Part shown: one piece after another, positions 1 through 8,301 of the stretch | Numbering within the stretch: the first letter of the stretch is position 1 | Layout of the letters: each line of letters opens with the position of its first letter | Assembly (NCBI GenBank): GCA_009772935.1 | Contig: WOUR01000010.1 | Coordinates: 62,001-126,000, forward strand | Origin: Rhodospirillaceae bacterium | Lineage (GTDB): Bacteria > Pseudomonadota > Alphaproteobacteria > Reyranellales > Reyranellaceae | Direction of reading: 5' to 3' | DNA length: 64,000 bases | Program-made: the position numbers and the translations under genes | Notes under the pieces: model-generated | The model's database searches: none | Seen by the model: the letters and a program-made list of their open reading frames with translations, nothing else | What the model was told of the DNA's origin: nothing

Positions 1-736
1 GATCGTCCTGGCCGGCGTCCATTTCATGGCCGAGACGGCCAAGCTCCTGAACCCGGCCAAGCGCGTGCTGATCCCCGACCTCGATGCCGGCTGCTCGCTC
101 GCCGCCTCGATCACCGCCGCCGACGTCCGGCTGCTGCGCCAGCGCTATCCCGGCGTGCCGGTCGTGACCTATGTGAACACGTCCGCCGCGGTGAAGGCCG
201 AGAGCGACATCTGCTGCACCTCCGGCAACGCGAAGAAGATCGTCGAGAGCCTCGGCGTGCCGAAGGTCATCATGCTGCCCGACGAATATCTCGCGCAGAA
301 CATCGCGGCTGAAACCGGCGTCGAGATCGTCACCTGGACCGGCCACTGCGAGGTGCACGAGCGCTTCACGGCCCAGGACATCCGCCAGCTGCGCGCCGGC
401 CATCCCGGAATCGTGGTGCTGGCGCACCCGGAATGCCCGCCCGACGTGGTGGGCGAATCGGACTTCACCGGCTCGACGGCGGCGATGATCGACTATGTCG
501 ATGCCAGGCGGCCGGCGCGGGTCGTCCTCGTGACCGAATGCTCGATGAGCGACAACGTCGCCGTCCAGCACCCCGAGGTCGAGTTCATCCGGCCGTGCAA
601 CCTCTGCCCGCACATGAAGCAGATCACCCTGCCGAAGATCCGCCGGACGCTCGAGACGATGCAGCACGAAGTGACGATCGATCCCGCGGTGGTCACGCCC
701 GCGCGCCGGGCCGTCGAACGCATGCTGGAAGTCTGA
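1..736 (+). CDS. nadA: Quinolinate synthase NadA, 3' part (start lies before the window)
   Basis: Quinolinate synthase condenses iminoaspartate with dihydroxyacetone phosphate to quinolinate in de novo NAD synthesis, using a [4Fe-4S] cluster. The reading frame is open from base 2, and the residues before the first in-window ATG (base 26) already match the family (GVHFMAE), so that ATG is internal and the gene is cut by the window edge. About 244 residues remain of the usual 330-370. All three cluster cysteines of the family appear to be present, in [17 protein letters not shown] and CNLCPHMKQ. nadC follows seven bases after the stop, so the two form an operon making nicotinate mononucleotide. 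The identity is very secure; only the N-terminus is missing. Confidence 0.95.
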   Translation, partial: IVLAGVHFMAETAKLLNPAKRVLIPDLDAGCSLAASITAADVRLLRQRYPGVPVVTYVNTSAAVKAESDICCTSGNAKKIVESLGVPKVIMLPDEYLAQNIAAETGVEIVTWTGHCEVHERFTAQDIRQLRAGHPGIVVLAHPECPPDVVGESDFTGSTAAMIDYVDARRPARVVLVTECSMSDNVAVQHPEVEFIRPCNLCPHMKQITLPKIRRTLETMQHEVTIDPAVVTPARRAVERMLEV

Positions 737-743
737 GGCCACG

Positions 744-1595
744 ATGACGATCCCCTCTCTTCCCCTCCTCATGATCGAACCGGTCGTCCGCGCCGCCCTG
801 CTCGAGGATCTCGGCCGTGCCGGCGACCTCACCACCGACTCGATCGTGCCGGCGACGGCGAAGGCGAAAACCGCCCTGGTGGCGCGCCAGCCGGGCGTCG
901 TGGCGGGGCTTGCCGCAGCGGCGACAGCCTTCAGGCTGGTCGACCCGGAGATCGAGGTCGCGGTCGAACGGCCGGACGGCACGCCCCTCGCGCCCGGCGA
1001 TCGCATCGCGACCATCGCCGGCCCGGCGCGCGGCATGCTGACCGCCGAGCGGGTGGCGCTGAACTTCCTCGGGCATCTCAGCGGCGTGGCCAGCGGCGCC
1101 GCCACGCTGGTCGAGGCGGTGCGCGGCCACAGGGCACGCATCTGCTGCACCCGCAAGACGATGCCGGGGCTGCGTGCCTTGCAGAAGTACGCCGTTCGCG
1201 TGGGCGGTGGCATGAACCACCGCTTCGGCCTCGACGACGGCGTCCTCATCAAGGACAACCATGTCGCCGTGGCCGGCGGCATCCGGCCGGCGATCCTCGC
1301 GGCGCGCCGCGGCGTCGGCCATCTCGTGAAGATCGAGGTCGAGGTCGATACGCTGGATCAGCTCGAGGAGGCCCTGGCGATCGGCGTCGATGCCGTGCTG
1401 CTGGACAACATGGCGCCCGATCAGCTCGCCACTGCGGTTCGCCTGATCGACGGGCGCGCCATCGCCGAAGCCTCCGGCCGCATCACGCCGCAGACGGCGC
1501 CAGCCATCGCGGCCAGCGGCGTAGACCTGATCTCAGCCGGCTGGCTGACGCACAGCGCCAGCGTCCTTGATATCGGCCTCGACTGGGATGCGTAG
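744..1595 (+). CDS. nadC: Nicotinate-nucleotide pyrophosphorylase (carboxylating) NadC
   Basis: This enzyme converts quinolinate and phosphoribosyl pyrophosphate to nicotinate mononucleotide, the step after NadA. The 283-residue length is normal for the family. Visible motifs in order are EDLGRAGDLTT near the N-terminus, CTRKTMPGLR and GGGMNHRFGLDDG around residues 130-160, IKDNH, EVEVDTLDQ, LLDNM and EASGRI. These line the PRPP and quinolinate site of a type II phosphoribosyltransferase. The ATG at 744 lies just after the nadA stop. A second in-frame Met ten residues later (MIEPVVRAAL) is a possible alternative start. Transcription probably ends in the palindrome that follows at 1603-1634. 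Confidence 0.96.
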   Translation: MTIPSLPLLMIEPVVRAALLEDLGRAGDLTTDSIVPATAKAKTALVARQPGVVAGLAAAATAFRLVDPEIEVAVERPDGTPLAPGDRIATIAGPARGMLTAERVALNFLGHLSGVASGAATLVEAVRGHRARICCTRKTMPGLRALQKYAVRVGGGMNHRFGLDDGVLIKDNHVAVAGGIRPAILAARRGVGHLVKIEVEVDTLDQLEEALAIGVDAVLLDNMAPDQLATAVRLIDGRAIAEASGRITPQTAPAIAASGVDLISAGWLTHSASVLDIGLDWDA

Positions 1596-1602
1596 AAAAA
1601 CA

Positions 1603-1634
1603 CCTCAGCCTGAGGAGCGCTCCTCAGGATGAGG
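1603..1634. terminator. Palindrome between convergent nadC and the small exported-protein gene
   Basis: A perfect 20-bp palindrome (CCTGAGGAGCGCTCCTCAGG, 1609-1628) is extended by five more paired bases on each side after one mismatch. It sits 8 bp after the nadC stop and 23 bp before the stop of the opposing gene. No T-tract follows on either strand, so it is either a bidirectional hairpin terminator of weak type or a REP-like element. Confidence 0.5.
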
Positions 1635-1656
1635 GCGTGGCGCAAGGAGACTGGTC

Positions 1657-2118
1657 TCAGTTACTCACTTCGCAGTGTTTGCCCATTTCCTTGCAGACCC
1701 GCAGCACCGCCTGGACGACCATCGACGCGGTCGAGCCTTCGCCCGGGCCGGCATGGCCCGCGATCAAGAGCTGCGACACGTCGTCGTTGAACGGCACCAC
1801 GTTCAGCGTGGCGGTGCGGTCGCCCTCGGCGATCTGGATGCGGCGTGCGCCGGGATCCTGCATCAGGATCCGGACCGCGGGATTCTTCCGTGCTAGGTCG
1901 AGCGCGGTCGAGAAGATCTTGTCGGCATGGGCATCGAGCAGGACCGTCGCGAAATCGTAGCCGGCGCGGCCGTCCGGCTGGCTCCCCTCGGTCATCTGGT
2001 GGATGCGGCCCAGCGCCTTGCGGGCGACGAACACCCATTGCGCCTCGGCCGGGGCGAAGGGCAGCGCCAGGCTGGCGAGCACGGCGACCGCGACGAAAGG
2101 CTTGATGAACTGGCGCAT
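1657..2118 (-). CDS. Small exported protein of unknown function
   Basis: I do not recognise this family. The 153-residue protein begins with a clear Sec signal peptide (MRQFIKPFVAVAVLASLALPF, cleavage likely after AEA at about residue 26), so it is probably periplasmic. The mature part is soluble and has no obvious motif; two cysteines near the C-terminus (VCKEMGKHC) could form a disulfide. The ATG at 2118 was chosen over the upstream in-frame ATG at 2187 because it starts exactly at the signal peptide and has an AAGGAAG ribosome-binding site. It lies 28 bp after the old-yellow-enzyme gene and may be the last gene of that run. Confidence 0.75.
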   Translation of the reverse strand: MRQFIKPFVAVAVLASLALPFAPAEAQWVFVARKALGRIHQMTEGSQPDGRAGYDFATVLLDAHADKIFSTALDLARKNPAVRILMQDPGARRIQIAEGDRTATLNVVPFNDDVSQLLIAGHAGPGEGSTASMVVQAVLRVCKEMGKHCEVSN

Positions 2119-2146
2119 GCAACGACTTCCTTTTGGGAACGACATT

Positions 2147-3247
2147 TTATGCGAGTGTCGCCAGCGATGAAGCCGAGAATGGCGCAAGGTCGGTGAAGCG
2201 TCCCTCGCGCACCTTGGTTGCCCATTGGGGATCGGCCAGCAAGGCGCGGCCGACCGCGACGAGGTCGAATTCCTCGCGCTCCAGGCGGGCCTCGAGTTCG
2301 CCGAGATCGCCGATCTCTGAATCCTCGCGCGTCCGGAATGTCTGCACGAAGTCCGCGCCCTTGAGGCCGACCGACCCCACGGTGATCGTGGGCCTGCCGG
2401 TGAGCTTCTTCGTCCAGCCCGCGAGATTGAGCGTCGAGCCCTCGAACTCGGGCTCCCAGAAGCGGCGCGTCGAGCAGTGATAGATGTCGGTGCCGGCTTC
2501 TGTCAGTGGCTCGAGGAAGCGCGCCAGCTCGTCGGGCGTCGGCGCCAGCCGTGCCGTGAAGTCCTGCTGCTTCCACTGCGAGAAGCGGAAGATGATCGGG
2601 TAGTCGGCGCCGACGCGCGCCCGGATCGCCTTCACGATCTCGGCAGCGAAACGCGTGCGCTGCACGAAGTCGCCACCCCACGCGTCGTCACGCTTGTTCG
2701 CGCCCTCCCAGAAGAACTGGTCGATCAGGTAGCCGTGCGCGCCGTGGATCTCGACGGCATCGAAGCCGATCTCCTGCGCAGCACCGGCGGCCCGCGCGAA
2801 GGCGTCGATCGTGTCGGCGATGTCGGCCTCGCTCATCGGCGGGCCGACCTGCTTGCCGGAAGCCGAGAGGCCGGACGGGCCGTCGGACGGCGCCTCGGGA
2901 TGCTGGCCGGTGCCGGTCTTGCGCATCATGCCTTGGTGCCAGATCTGCGGCGCGATCTTGCCACCCGCGGCGTGCACCTCCTCGACCACGCGGCGCCAGC
3001 CGGCAAGAGCCGCCGGCGAATGGAAGTCCGGCACGTTCGTGTCGTTGGAAGCGGCTGGCCGGTCGACCGTGGTGCCTTCGGTAATGATCAGGCCGACACC
3101 GCCTTCGGCGCGGCGGCGATAGTAGGCCGCGACGTCGGCGCCGGGAATACTGCCGGGGCTCTTGGAGCGCGTCATCGGCGCCATCACAAGCCGGTTGGGC
3201 AGCGACAGCGACTTGGTCGCGAAAGGTCGGAACAGCGGGCTGGTCAT
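2147..3247 (-). CDS. Old yellow enzyme family NADH:flavin oxidoreductase / alkene reductase
   Basis: An FMN-dependent TIM-barrel reductase of the OYE family, which reduces activated C=C bonds of enals, enones or nitro compounds with NAD(P)H. The 366-residue length fits. Visible are PLFRPFATKSLSLPNRLVM with MAPMTRS at the N-terminus, the catalytic-region motif VEIHGAHGYLIDQFF, and VAVGRALLADP at the phosphate-binding end. The ATG at 3247 overlaps the stop of the upstream M81 peptidase gene by four bases (ATGA), indicating coupled translation; longer upstream frames are not conserved. The substrate is unknown. This resembles the NemA/XenB-type branch, but I cannot separate the subgroups by eye. 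Confidence 0.9.
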   Translation of the reverse strand: MTSPLFRPFATKSLSLPNRLVMAPMTRSKSPGSIPGADVAAYYRRRAEGGVGLIITEGTTVDRPAASNDTNVPDFHSPAALAGWRRVVEEVHAAGGKIAPQIWHQGMMRKTGTGQHPEAPSDGPSGLSASGKQVGPPMSEADIADTIDAFARAAGAAQEIGFDAVEIHGAHGYLIDQFFWEGANKRDDAWGGDFVQRTRFAAEIVKAIRARVGADYPIIFRFSQWKQQDFTARLAPTPDELARFLEPLTEAGTDIYHCSTRRFWEPEFEGSTLNLAGWTKKLTGRPTITVGSVGLKGADFVQTFRTREDSEIGDLGELEARLEREEFDLVAVGRALLADPQWATKVREGRFTDLAPFSASSLATLA

Positions 3248-4728
3248 GAAGGTCTCGCTTGCGGAAAATCGACGTCGCCGTAGGGATAGAAGTTCTTCAG
3301 ATCGACGTTGCGATAGGGCAATCCGTCGAGCCGCACGGTGCCGAGGAAGGGCTCGACCGGCTCGACCAGCAGGATCGTCTTGGCAAAACCGCTGTCGTCG
3401 AAGCCGCGCCGGAAGTGCACGCGCGACTTGATGGCGATCGCCTTGAACTGCGCGAGGTCGAAGGCGGGACCTGCAAGTTCCGACGGCTCGACGATCTGGG
3501 TGAGATAGCGGCTGATCAGCACGACGTTGCCGCGACCGAAGGCGACGCTCACCCACAAGGTGCCATAGGCTTCGTGCGCGCCGATCACCGTGCCGGTGAT
3601 GCGCACCGGCTGGCCGGCGGAGTCGTCGACGAGGCCGCCGATCTCGCGGTCAAACGGGTCGCCGACCTTCACGCCTTCGGCCTTCAGCGCGTCGATGACC
3701 TTTGCATCCGCAATGGTGGCAATCAGCACGTCCGACAGGTCCTGCGCGATCACTTCCTTCAGGATCCAGGTCGCATAGCCGGATCGGTCGCTGTGGTCGG
3801 CCAGGACGACCGGAGTCTCGCCGCGCACCATGGCTTCCTTGGCGAGCCGGACGCCCTCGGGAATCGGATGCACCTTCGCGGTGTTCAGCAGCGCTTCGCG
3901 CCGACGCCACGCCCAGGACGACATGTCGTTGGCGACCTTTTGCGCCAGCGCGGCATTGCCGTTGGTCATCACCTGGAAGCAAAGGCCGACATCGGGCACG
4001 TCGGCGAAGGGAAAGCCGAAGAAGACGTTCACGTAGACGTCGGGCTCGCGCGCTTCCCAGACCAGCGCGCGCTGCACCAGGTCCATCCACGGCGACGCGC
4101 CGGTCCATTGCAGGACGGTCGGCGTGATGATCGGCACCTTCACCGTCACCGTGGCGGGCTCGTAGTCGCCGCGGATCGCACGCACCAGCATGCGCGCCGC
4201 GCGCTGGCCCTGGAGGTGGCTGTCGTAGTGCGGGAAGTATTTCACCGTGAAGGCCATGTCGGCCTGGGCCAGGAACTCGGCATCCTCGTTGCCGTGCGGA
4301 TCGAAGGTGCCGACGATGAACGCCTTGCGCCCGACCACCTCGCGGACACGCCGGGCGATGTCGGCCTCCGGGCGCGCGACGCCGCGTACGCCCATCGCCC
4401 CATGCAGGCTGAGATAGACGCCGTCGAACGGCCCCTGTTCCTTCAGGTCCGCGACCATGCGGCCGAGGAGGGTCTCGTAGGCTTCCTCGGTGATCCAGCC
4501 CGAGCCGGTGCCGGTCTTCGGCCAGAGCGGCGATTCGATGCCGACCAGTTCGACGCCGTCATACTCGCGCGCCACCTTCACGAACCCGCCCATGTAGGAC
4601 TTCGAGTCGTGGGCCAGCAGCGATTCGCCACTGGCGGGTGAGCCGGGATAGGTGAAATCTGCGAGCGTGGTGTCGTTCGGGAGGAACGTCACCGTCTCGT
4701 GGGCGAAATGCAGGACGGCGATGCGCAT
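3244..4728 (-). CDS. M81 family metallopeptidase (MlrC-like)
   Basis: This 494-residue protein belongs to the M81/MlrC family, named after the protein of the microcystin degradation cluster that acts on small peptide products. The N-terminus MRIAVLHFAHETVTF and the motifs GTFDPHGN, KYFPHYDSH and LADHSDRSGYAT are typical, with several histidines and aspartates that could bind zinc. Most family members occur in gene neighbourhoods unrelated to microcystin, so the real substrate is open. The ATG at 4728 was chosen because it begins the conserved domain; an in-frame ATG 33 codons upstream adds Arg/Ala-rich sequence that overlaps hbd. It starts 16 bp after hbd and overlaps the reductase gene by ATGA. 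Confidence 0.85.
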   Translation of the reverse strand: MRIAVLHFAHETVTFLPNDTTLADFTYPGSPASGESLLAHDSKSYMGGFVKVAREYDGVELVGIESPLWPKTGTGSGWITEEAYETLLGRMVADLKEQGPFDGVYLSLHGAMGVRGVARPEADIARRVREVVGRKAFIVGTFDPHGNEDAEFLAQADMAFTVKYFPHYDSHLQGQRAARMLVRAIRGDYEPATVTVKVPIITPTVLQWTGASPWMDLVQRALVWEAREPDVYVNVFFGFPFADVPDVGLCFQVMTNGNAALAQKVANDMSSWAWRRREALLNTAKVHPIPEGVRLAKEAMVRGETPVVLADHSDRSGYATWILKEVIAQDLSDVLIATIADAKVIDALKAEGVKVGDPFDREIGGLVDDSAGQPVRITGTVIGAHEAYGTLWVSVAFGRGNVVLISRYLTQIVEPSELAGPAFDLAQFKAIAIKSRVHFRRGFDDSGFAKTILLVEPVEPFLGTVRLDGLPYRNVDLKNFYPYGDVDFPQARPS

Positions 4729-4744
4729 CGCGCCGTCCGCCCCG

Positions 4745-5617
4745 TCAGCGCGTCGGGACCGGACGCTCGCCGGAATAGTCGTAGAAGCCGCGCTTGACCT
4801 TGCGGCCGATCCAGCCCGCCTCGACATACTTCACGAGCAGCGGGCACGGCCGGTACTTCGAATCGGCCAGCCCCTCGTGCAGCACCTGCATCACGGAGAG
4901 GCAGGTATCCAGGCCGATGAAGTCGGCCAGTTCGAGCGGGCCCATCGGATGGTTCGCCCCGAGCTTCATGCCGGTGTCGATGGCCTCGACGTTGCCGACG
5001 CCCTCGTAGAGCGCGTAGACCGCCTCGTTGATCATCGGCAGCAGGATGCGGTTCACGATGAAGGCCGGGAAGTCCTCGGCATTGACCGGCTTCTTGTCGA
5101 GCTTGACGACGACTTCGCGCACGGTGCGGAAGGTCTCCTCCTCCGTGGCGATGCCGCGGATCAGCTCGACCAGGCCCATCAAGGGGACCGGGTTCATGAA
5201 GTGCATGCCCATGAACTTGCCGGGCCGGTCGGTGACGGCGGCAAGCCTCGTCACCGAGATCGATGACGTATTGGTGGCGAGCAGGACGTTGGCCGGCAGG
5301 CCCTCGCAGACCTTCTTGAAGATCTCCCGCTTCACCGCCTCGTTCTCGGTCGCCGCCTCGACGATCAGGTCACAGTCGTGGAATGCCTTGTAGTCGGTAC
5401 CGGTGGAGATGCGGTTGAGTGCCGAATCCTTGTCTTCCGGTCGGATCATGCCGCGGCCGATCTGCCGGTCCATGTTCCGCGAGATCGCATCGACGCCCTT
5501 GTCGAGATGGGCCTGGTCGACATCCGCGAGGCGGATGTCGAAGCCCTTCAATGCGCAGACATGGGCGATGCCGCTGCCCATCTGGCCGGCACCGATGACT
5601 CCGATGCGCTTGATCAT
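4745..5617 (-). CDS. hbd: 3-hydroxybutyryl-CoA dehydrogenase
   Basis: Soluble NAD(P)-dependent dehydrogenase interconverting acetoacetyl-CoA and 3-hydroxybutyryl-CoA. The 290-residue protein has a Rossmann GXGXXG near the start (VIGAGQMGSGIAHVCA), the catalytic histidine region GMHFMNPVP around residue 140, and NRILLPMINEA and ANHPMGPLELADFIGLD in the C-terminal domain. The gene lies 21 bp after etfA. The order etfB-etfA-hbd is widespread in alphaproteobacteria and supplies short-chain acyl-CoA oxidation. The products also connect to the crotonyl-CoA reductase encoded at 22864-24153 and to polyhydroxybutyrate metabolism. PaaH is a possible alternative name. Confidence 0.93.
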   Translation of the reverse strand: MIKRIGVIGAGQMGSGIAHVCALKGFDIRLADVDQAHLDKGVDAISRNMDRQIGRGMIRPEDKDSALNRISTGTDYKAFHDCDLIVEAATENEAVKREIFKKVCEGLPANVLLATNTSSISVTRLAAVTDRPGKFMGMHFMNPVPLMGLVELIRGIATEEETFRTVREVVVKLDKKPVNAEDFPAFIVNRILLPMINEAVYALYEGVGNVEAIDTGMKLGANHPMGPLELADFIGLDTCLSVMQVLHEGLADSKYRPCPLLVKYVEAGWIGRKVKRGFYDYSGERPVPTR

Positions 5618-5638
5618 GATGGGGACCCTCGGGTTACT

Positions 5639-6574
5639 TTACTTTTTCTCGATCGCGGCGGTGAGCTCGGGAACGAGCTGGAACAGATCGCCCACGAGAC
5701 CGTAGTCAGCCACCTGGAAGATCGGGGCGTCCTCGTCCTTGTTGATCGCCACGATCGTCTTGCTGTCCTTCATACCGGCGAGATGCTGGATGGCGCCGGA
5801 GATGCCGATCGCGATGTAGAGGTCGGGCGCGACCACCTTGCCGGTCTGACCGACCTGGTAGTCGTTCGGCACGTAGCCCGCATCGACCGCGGCGCGGCTG
5901 GCGCCGAGTCCCGCGCCGAGCTTGTCGGCCAGGGTCTCGAGCATCTTGAAGTTCTCGCCGCTCTGCAGGCCGCGACCGCCGCTGACGACGATCTTGGCGC
6001 TGGTCAGTTCGGGGCGCTCGCTCTTCGAGAGCTCCGCGCCGACATAGGAGGACAGGCCCTTGGCGCCCTCGCCGCCGATCTTCTCGATCGCCGCCGAACC
6101 GCCGCCCGCCGCCGCCTTGAAGTTGGTCGGGCGCACGGTGACGATCTTGATCTTGTCCGCGGTCTGGACGGTGGCCATCGCGTTGCCGGCGTAGATCGGC
6201 CGGACGAACGTGTCGGGCGACACGACCTGGATTGCTTCCGAGACCTGCGCGACGTCGAGCAGCGCGGCGACGCGCGGCGCGATGTTCTTGCCGACCGAGT
6301 CGGCCGCCATCACGACGTGGCTGTAGTTCGGCGCGAGCTTCACGACCAGCGGGGCGATGTCCTCGGCCAGCCAGTTGGCATAGGCCGCATCGTCGGCCTG
6401 AAGCACCTTGGTGACGCCGGCGATCGAGGCGGCCGACTTGGCCGCATCGTCGCAGTTGCTGCCGGCGACGAGGACCGTGACGTCCGGATCCATCTGGCTC
6501 GCCGCGGTGACGGCGTTGGCCACGTTGGCGCGGACTGCTTTGCCGTCATGCGCGGCGACGACGAGAACGCCCAT
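5639..6574 (-). CDS. etfA: Electron transfer flavoprotein alpha subunit
   Basis: The alpha subunit of the ETF heterodimer binds FAD and passes electrons from acyl-CoA dehydrogenases to ETF-ubiquinone oxidoreductase. The 311-residue protein starts [11 protein letters not shown] and carries the C-terminal FAD-binding signature ([47 protein letters not shown]). The ATG at 6574 lies two bases after the etfB stop, a typical coupled pair. Likely electron donors encoded in this window are the methylsuccinyl-CoA dehydrogenase at 21080-22720 and unseen fatty acyl-CoA dehydrogenases. Confidence 0.97.
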   Translation of the reverse strand: MGVLVVAAHDGKAVRANVANAVTAASQMDPDVTVLVAGSNCDDAAKSAASIAGVTKVLQADDAAYANWLAEDIAPLVVKLAPNYSHVVMAADSVGKNIAPRVAALLDVAQVSEAIQVVSPDTFVRPIYAGNAMATVQTADKIKIVTVRPTNFKAAAGGGSAAIEKIGGEGAKGLSSYVGAELSKSERPELTSAKIVVSGGRGLQSGENFKMLETLADKLGAGLGASRAAVDAGYVPNDYQVGQTGKVVAPDLYIAIGISGAIQHLAGMKDSKTIVAINKDEDAPIFQVADYGLVGDLFQLVPELTAAIEKK

Positions 6575-6576
6575 GA

Positions 6577-7326
6577 TCAGATCACTCCCGCTTCGTTCTT
6601 CAGCTTGTCGACGAGTTCGGCGACGGTCTTCACCTTGATGCCGGCCTTGCGCTTCGGCGGCTCCTCGACCTTCAGGGTCTTGAGGCGCGGCGCGACGTCG
6701 ACGCCCAGCGCGTCCGGCGCCAGCGTCTCGATCGGCTTCTTCTTCGCCTTCATGATGTTCGGCAGCGAGGCGTAGCGCGGCTCGTTCAGGCGCAGGTCGG
6801 TGGTGATCACCGCCGGCATCTTGATCTTGATGTTCTCGAGACCGCCGTCGACCTCGCGCTTCACCTCGACCGAGCCGTCGGCGACGTTCAGCTTGTTGGC
6901 GAAAGTGCCCTGCGACCAGCCGAGCAGCGCGGCCAGCATCTGGCCGGTCTGGTTGGAGTCGTCGTCGATCGCCTGCTTGCCGACGATGACGAGGCCGGGC
7001 TGTTCCTTGTCGACAACGGCCTTCAGCAGCTTGGCGACGGCCAGCGGCTGCAGTTCGGCATCGGTCTGCACCAGCACGCCACGGTCCGCGCCCATGGCGA
7101 GCGCCGTGCGGATCGTCTCCTGGCACTGGGCCGGGCCGGCAGAGAAGGCGATGACTTCGGTCGCAGCGCCCTTCTCTTTCATGCGGATCGCCTCTTCCAC
7201 GGCGATCTCATCGAAGGGATTCATGGACATCTTGACGTTAGCCGTCTCGACACCCGTGTTGTCGGCCTTGACGCGGATCTTGACGTTGTAGTCGATGACC
7301 CGCTTGACCGCGACCAGCACTTTCAT
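6577..7326 (-). CDS. etfB: Electron transfer flavoprotein beta subunit
   Basis: The beta subunit of ETF binds AMP and forms the docking surface for dehydrogenases. The 249-residue protein begins [20 protein letters not shown] and contains [13 protein letters not shown], the nucleotide-site motif [15 protein letters not shown] and the recognition-loop region [17 protein letters not shown]. It is the first gene of the etfB-etfA-hbd-M81-reductase run. The upstream 154-bp gap holds a promoter candidate (7385-7413) and a 5'-leader hairpin (7353-7372). Confidence 0.97.
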   Translation of the reverse strand: MKVLVAVKRVIDYNVKIRVKADNTGVETANVKMSMNPFDEIAVEEAIRMKEKGAATEVIAFSAGPAQCQETIRTALAMGADRGVLVQTDAELQPLAVAKLLKAVVDKEQPGLVIVGKQAIDDDSNQTGQMLAALLGWSQGTFANKLNVADGSVEVKREVDGGLENIKIKMPAVITTDLRLNEPRYASLPNIMKAKKKPIETLAPDALGVDVAPRLKTLKVEEPPKRKAGIKVKTVAELVDKLKNEAGVI

Positions 7327-7352
7327 CGCGTTGCGCCTATCGGTGAGTTGCG

Positions 7353-7372
7353 GCCGGACTGACCCGTCCGGC
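7353..7372 (-). other. Hairpin in the predicted 5' leader of etfB
   Basis: Seven-base arms GCCGGAC and GTCCGGC enclose a six-base loop, 27 bp upstream of the etfB start codon and just downstream of the predicted -10 box. It could stabilise the mRNA 5' end or be incidental in GC-rich DNA. Confidence 0.3.
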
Positions 7373-7384
7373 GAAGGGGTTTTC

Positions 7385-7413
7385 GTGTAGGGGTGTTGAG
7401 CCGATCATGTCAA
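7385..7413 (-). promoter_or_regulatory. Candidate sigma70 promoter for the etfB operon
   Basis: A perfect -35 hexamer TTGACA (7408-7413, minus strand) is followed after 17 bp by CTACAC (7385-7390), or after 18 bp by the better-matching TACACG. The initiation point would lie near 7378, about 50 bp before the etfB start. The -35 is strong; the -10 is weak, as is common in alphaproteobacteria. Confidence 0.5.
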
Positions 7414-7480
7414 GGCTATGGCGCACTGCACAAGACCGCAGGGTGGAAGCTTTTTTCCCAGTTTTTCAACAGCTTGCCGG

Positions 7481-8077
7481 CTAGCGCGCCCCGCCCGGCA
7501 CCCACAGCACGTCTGACCTGCCATTGTCGTTGAGCCGGCGGGCCAGCACGAACAGGTGGTCCGACAGGCGATTGATGTACTTGATCGCCTCCGGGTTGAT
7601 CTCCTGTTCGGCCGCCAGATGCGTCATGCAGCGCTCGGCGCGCCGCGCCACCGTCCGCGCGAGATGCAGCCACGAGGCGGTTTCGCTGCCGCCGGGCAGG
7701 ATGAAGGACTTCAGCGGCTGCAACTCGGCGTTCATCGCATCGATCTCGTGCTCGAGGCGCTCGACCTGCGAGGCCACCATGCGCAGCGCCTGCTCGTCCC
7801 GCTTGTTCTTGCCCTCGGGCGTGCAGAGATCGGCGCCGAGGTCGAACAGGTCGTTCTGGATCCGGGCCAGCATCGCATCGGCTTCGGCAAGCCGGGGATC
7901 GCCGCCGCCCGCGCGCGTGATGGCGCTGCGCGCGAGACCGATCACCGAGTTGGCCTCGTCGGTCGTGCCGTAGGCTTCGACGCGGATGTCATGCTTGGCA
8001 ACACGCTCGCCGCGGCCGAGCGACGTCATGCCGGTGTCGCCGCCGCGCGTGTAGATGCGGTTGAGGGTGACGGCCAT
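7481..8077 (-). CDS. Cob(I)yrinic acid a,c-diamide adenosyltransferase, PduO type
   Basis: Transfers the adenosyl group of ATP to cob(I)alamin to form adenosylcobalamin. The 198-residue length and motifs fit the PduO/MMAB trimer family: TRGGDTGMTSLGRGERVAKHD (ATP loop), EAYGTTDEANSVIG, FILPGGS, and RTVARRAER with YINRLSDHLFVLAR toward the C-terminus, which form the ATP and corrin contacts. The ATG at 8077 lies 5 bp after the HIG1 gene. Adenosylcobalamin is needed by methylmalonyl-CoA and ethylmalonyl-CoA mutases, which fits the ethylmalonyl-CoA pathway enzymes encoded about 15 kb away. Confidence 0.95.
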   Translation of the reverse strand: MAVTLNRIYTRGGDTGMTSLGRGERVAKHDIRVEAYGTTDEANSVIGLARSAITRAGGGDPRLAEADAMLARIQNDLFDLGADLCTPEGKNKRDEQALRMVASQVERLEHEIDAMNAELQPLKSFILPGGSETASWLHLARTVARRAERCMTHLAAEQEINPEAIKYINRLSDHLFVLARRLNDNGRSDVLWVPGGAR

Positions 8078-8082
8078 GGGCG

Positions 8083-8295
8083 CTAGCTCCTGCTCGCGAA
8101 GTACCAGAGGACGATCAGCACGACGGTGAGGAGCTGCAGGCGCACACGCCACCACATCATGCGGTTGCTGCGGCGACTGCCCTCGATGTTGCCGTCCTGG
8201 TTGCGGCTCATGTTGATAAGGCCGACGAACAGCGTGCCGAGCGTCGCGAACGCAGACAGCAGCACGAGGACGAAAAGGACATTGGCAAGGGTCAT
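8083..8295 (-). CDS. HIG1-domain small inner-membrane protein
   Basis: A 70-residue protein with two transmembrane helices (about residues 4-26 and 49-67) joined by a basic loop, RNQDGNIEGSRRSNRMMWWR. The pattern of a small-residue first helix, an S-N-x-x-M-x-WR motif and a hydrophobic second helix matches the HIG1 family, whose mitochondrial members assist respiratory complexes III and IV. In many alphaproteobacteria a protein of this type sits directly before the PduO adenosyltransferase and etfBA, as here. Its own role is not known. It is separated by 5-6 bp from the genes on each side. Confidence 0.8.
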   Translation of the reverse strand: MTLANVLFVLVLLSAFATLGTLFVGLINMSRNQDGNIEGSRRSNRMMWWRVRLQLLTVVLIVLWYFASRS

Positions 8296-8301
8296 GGGCT
8301 T

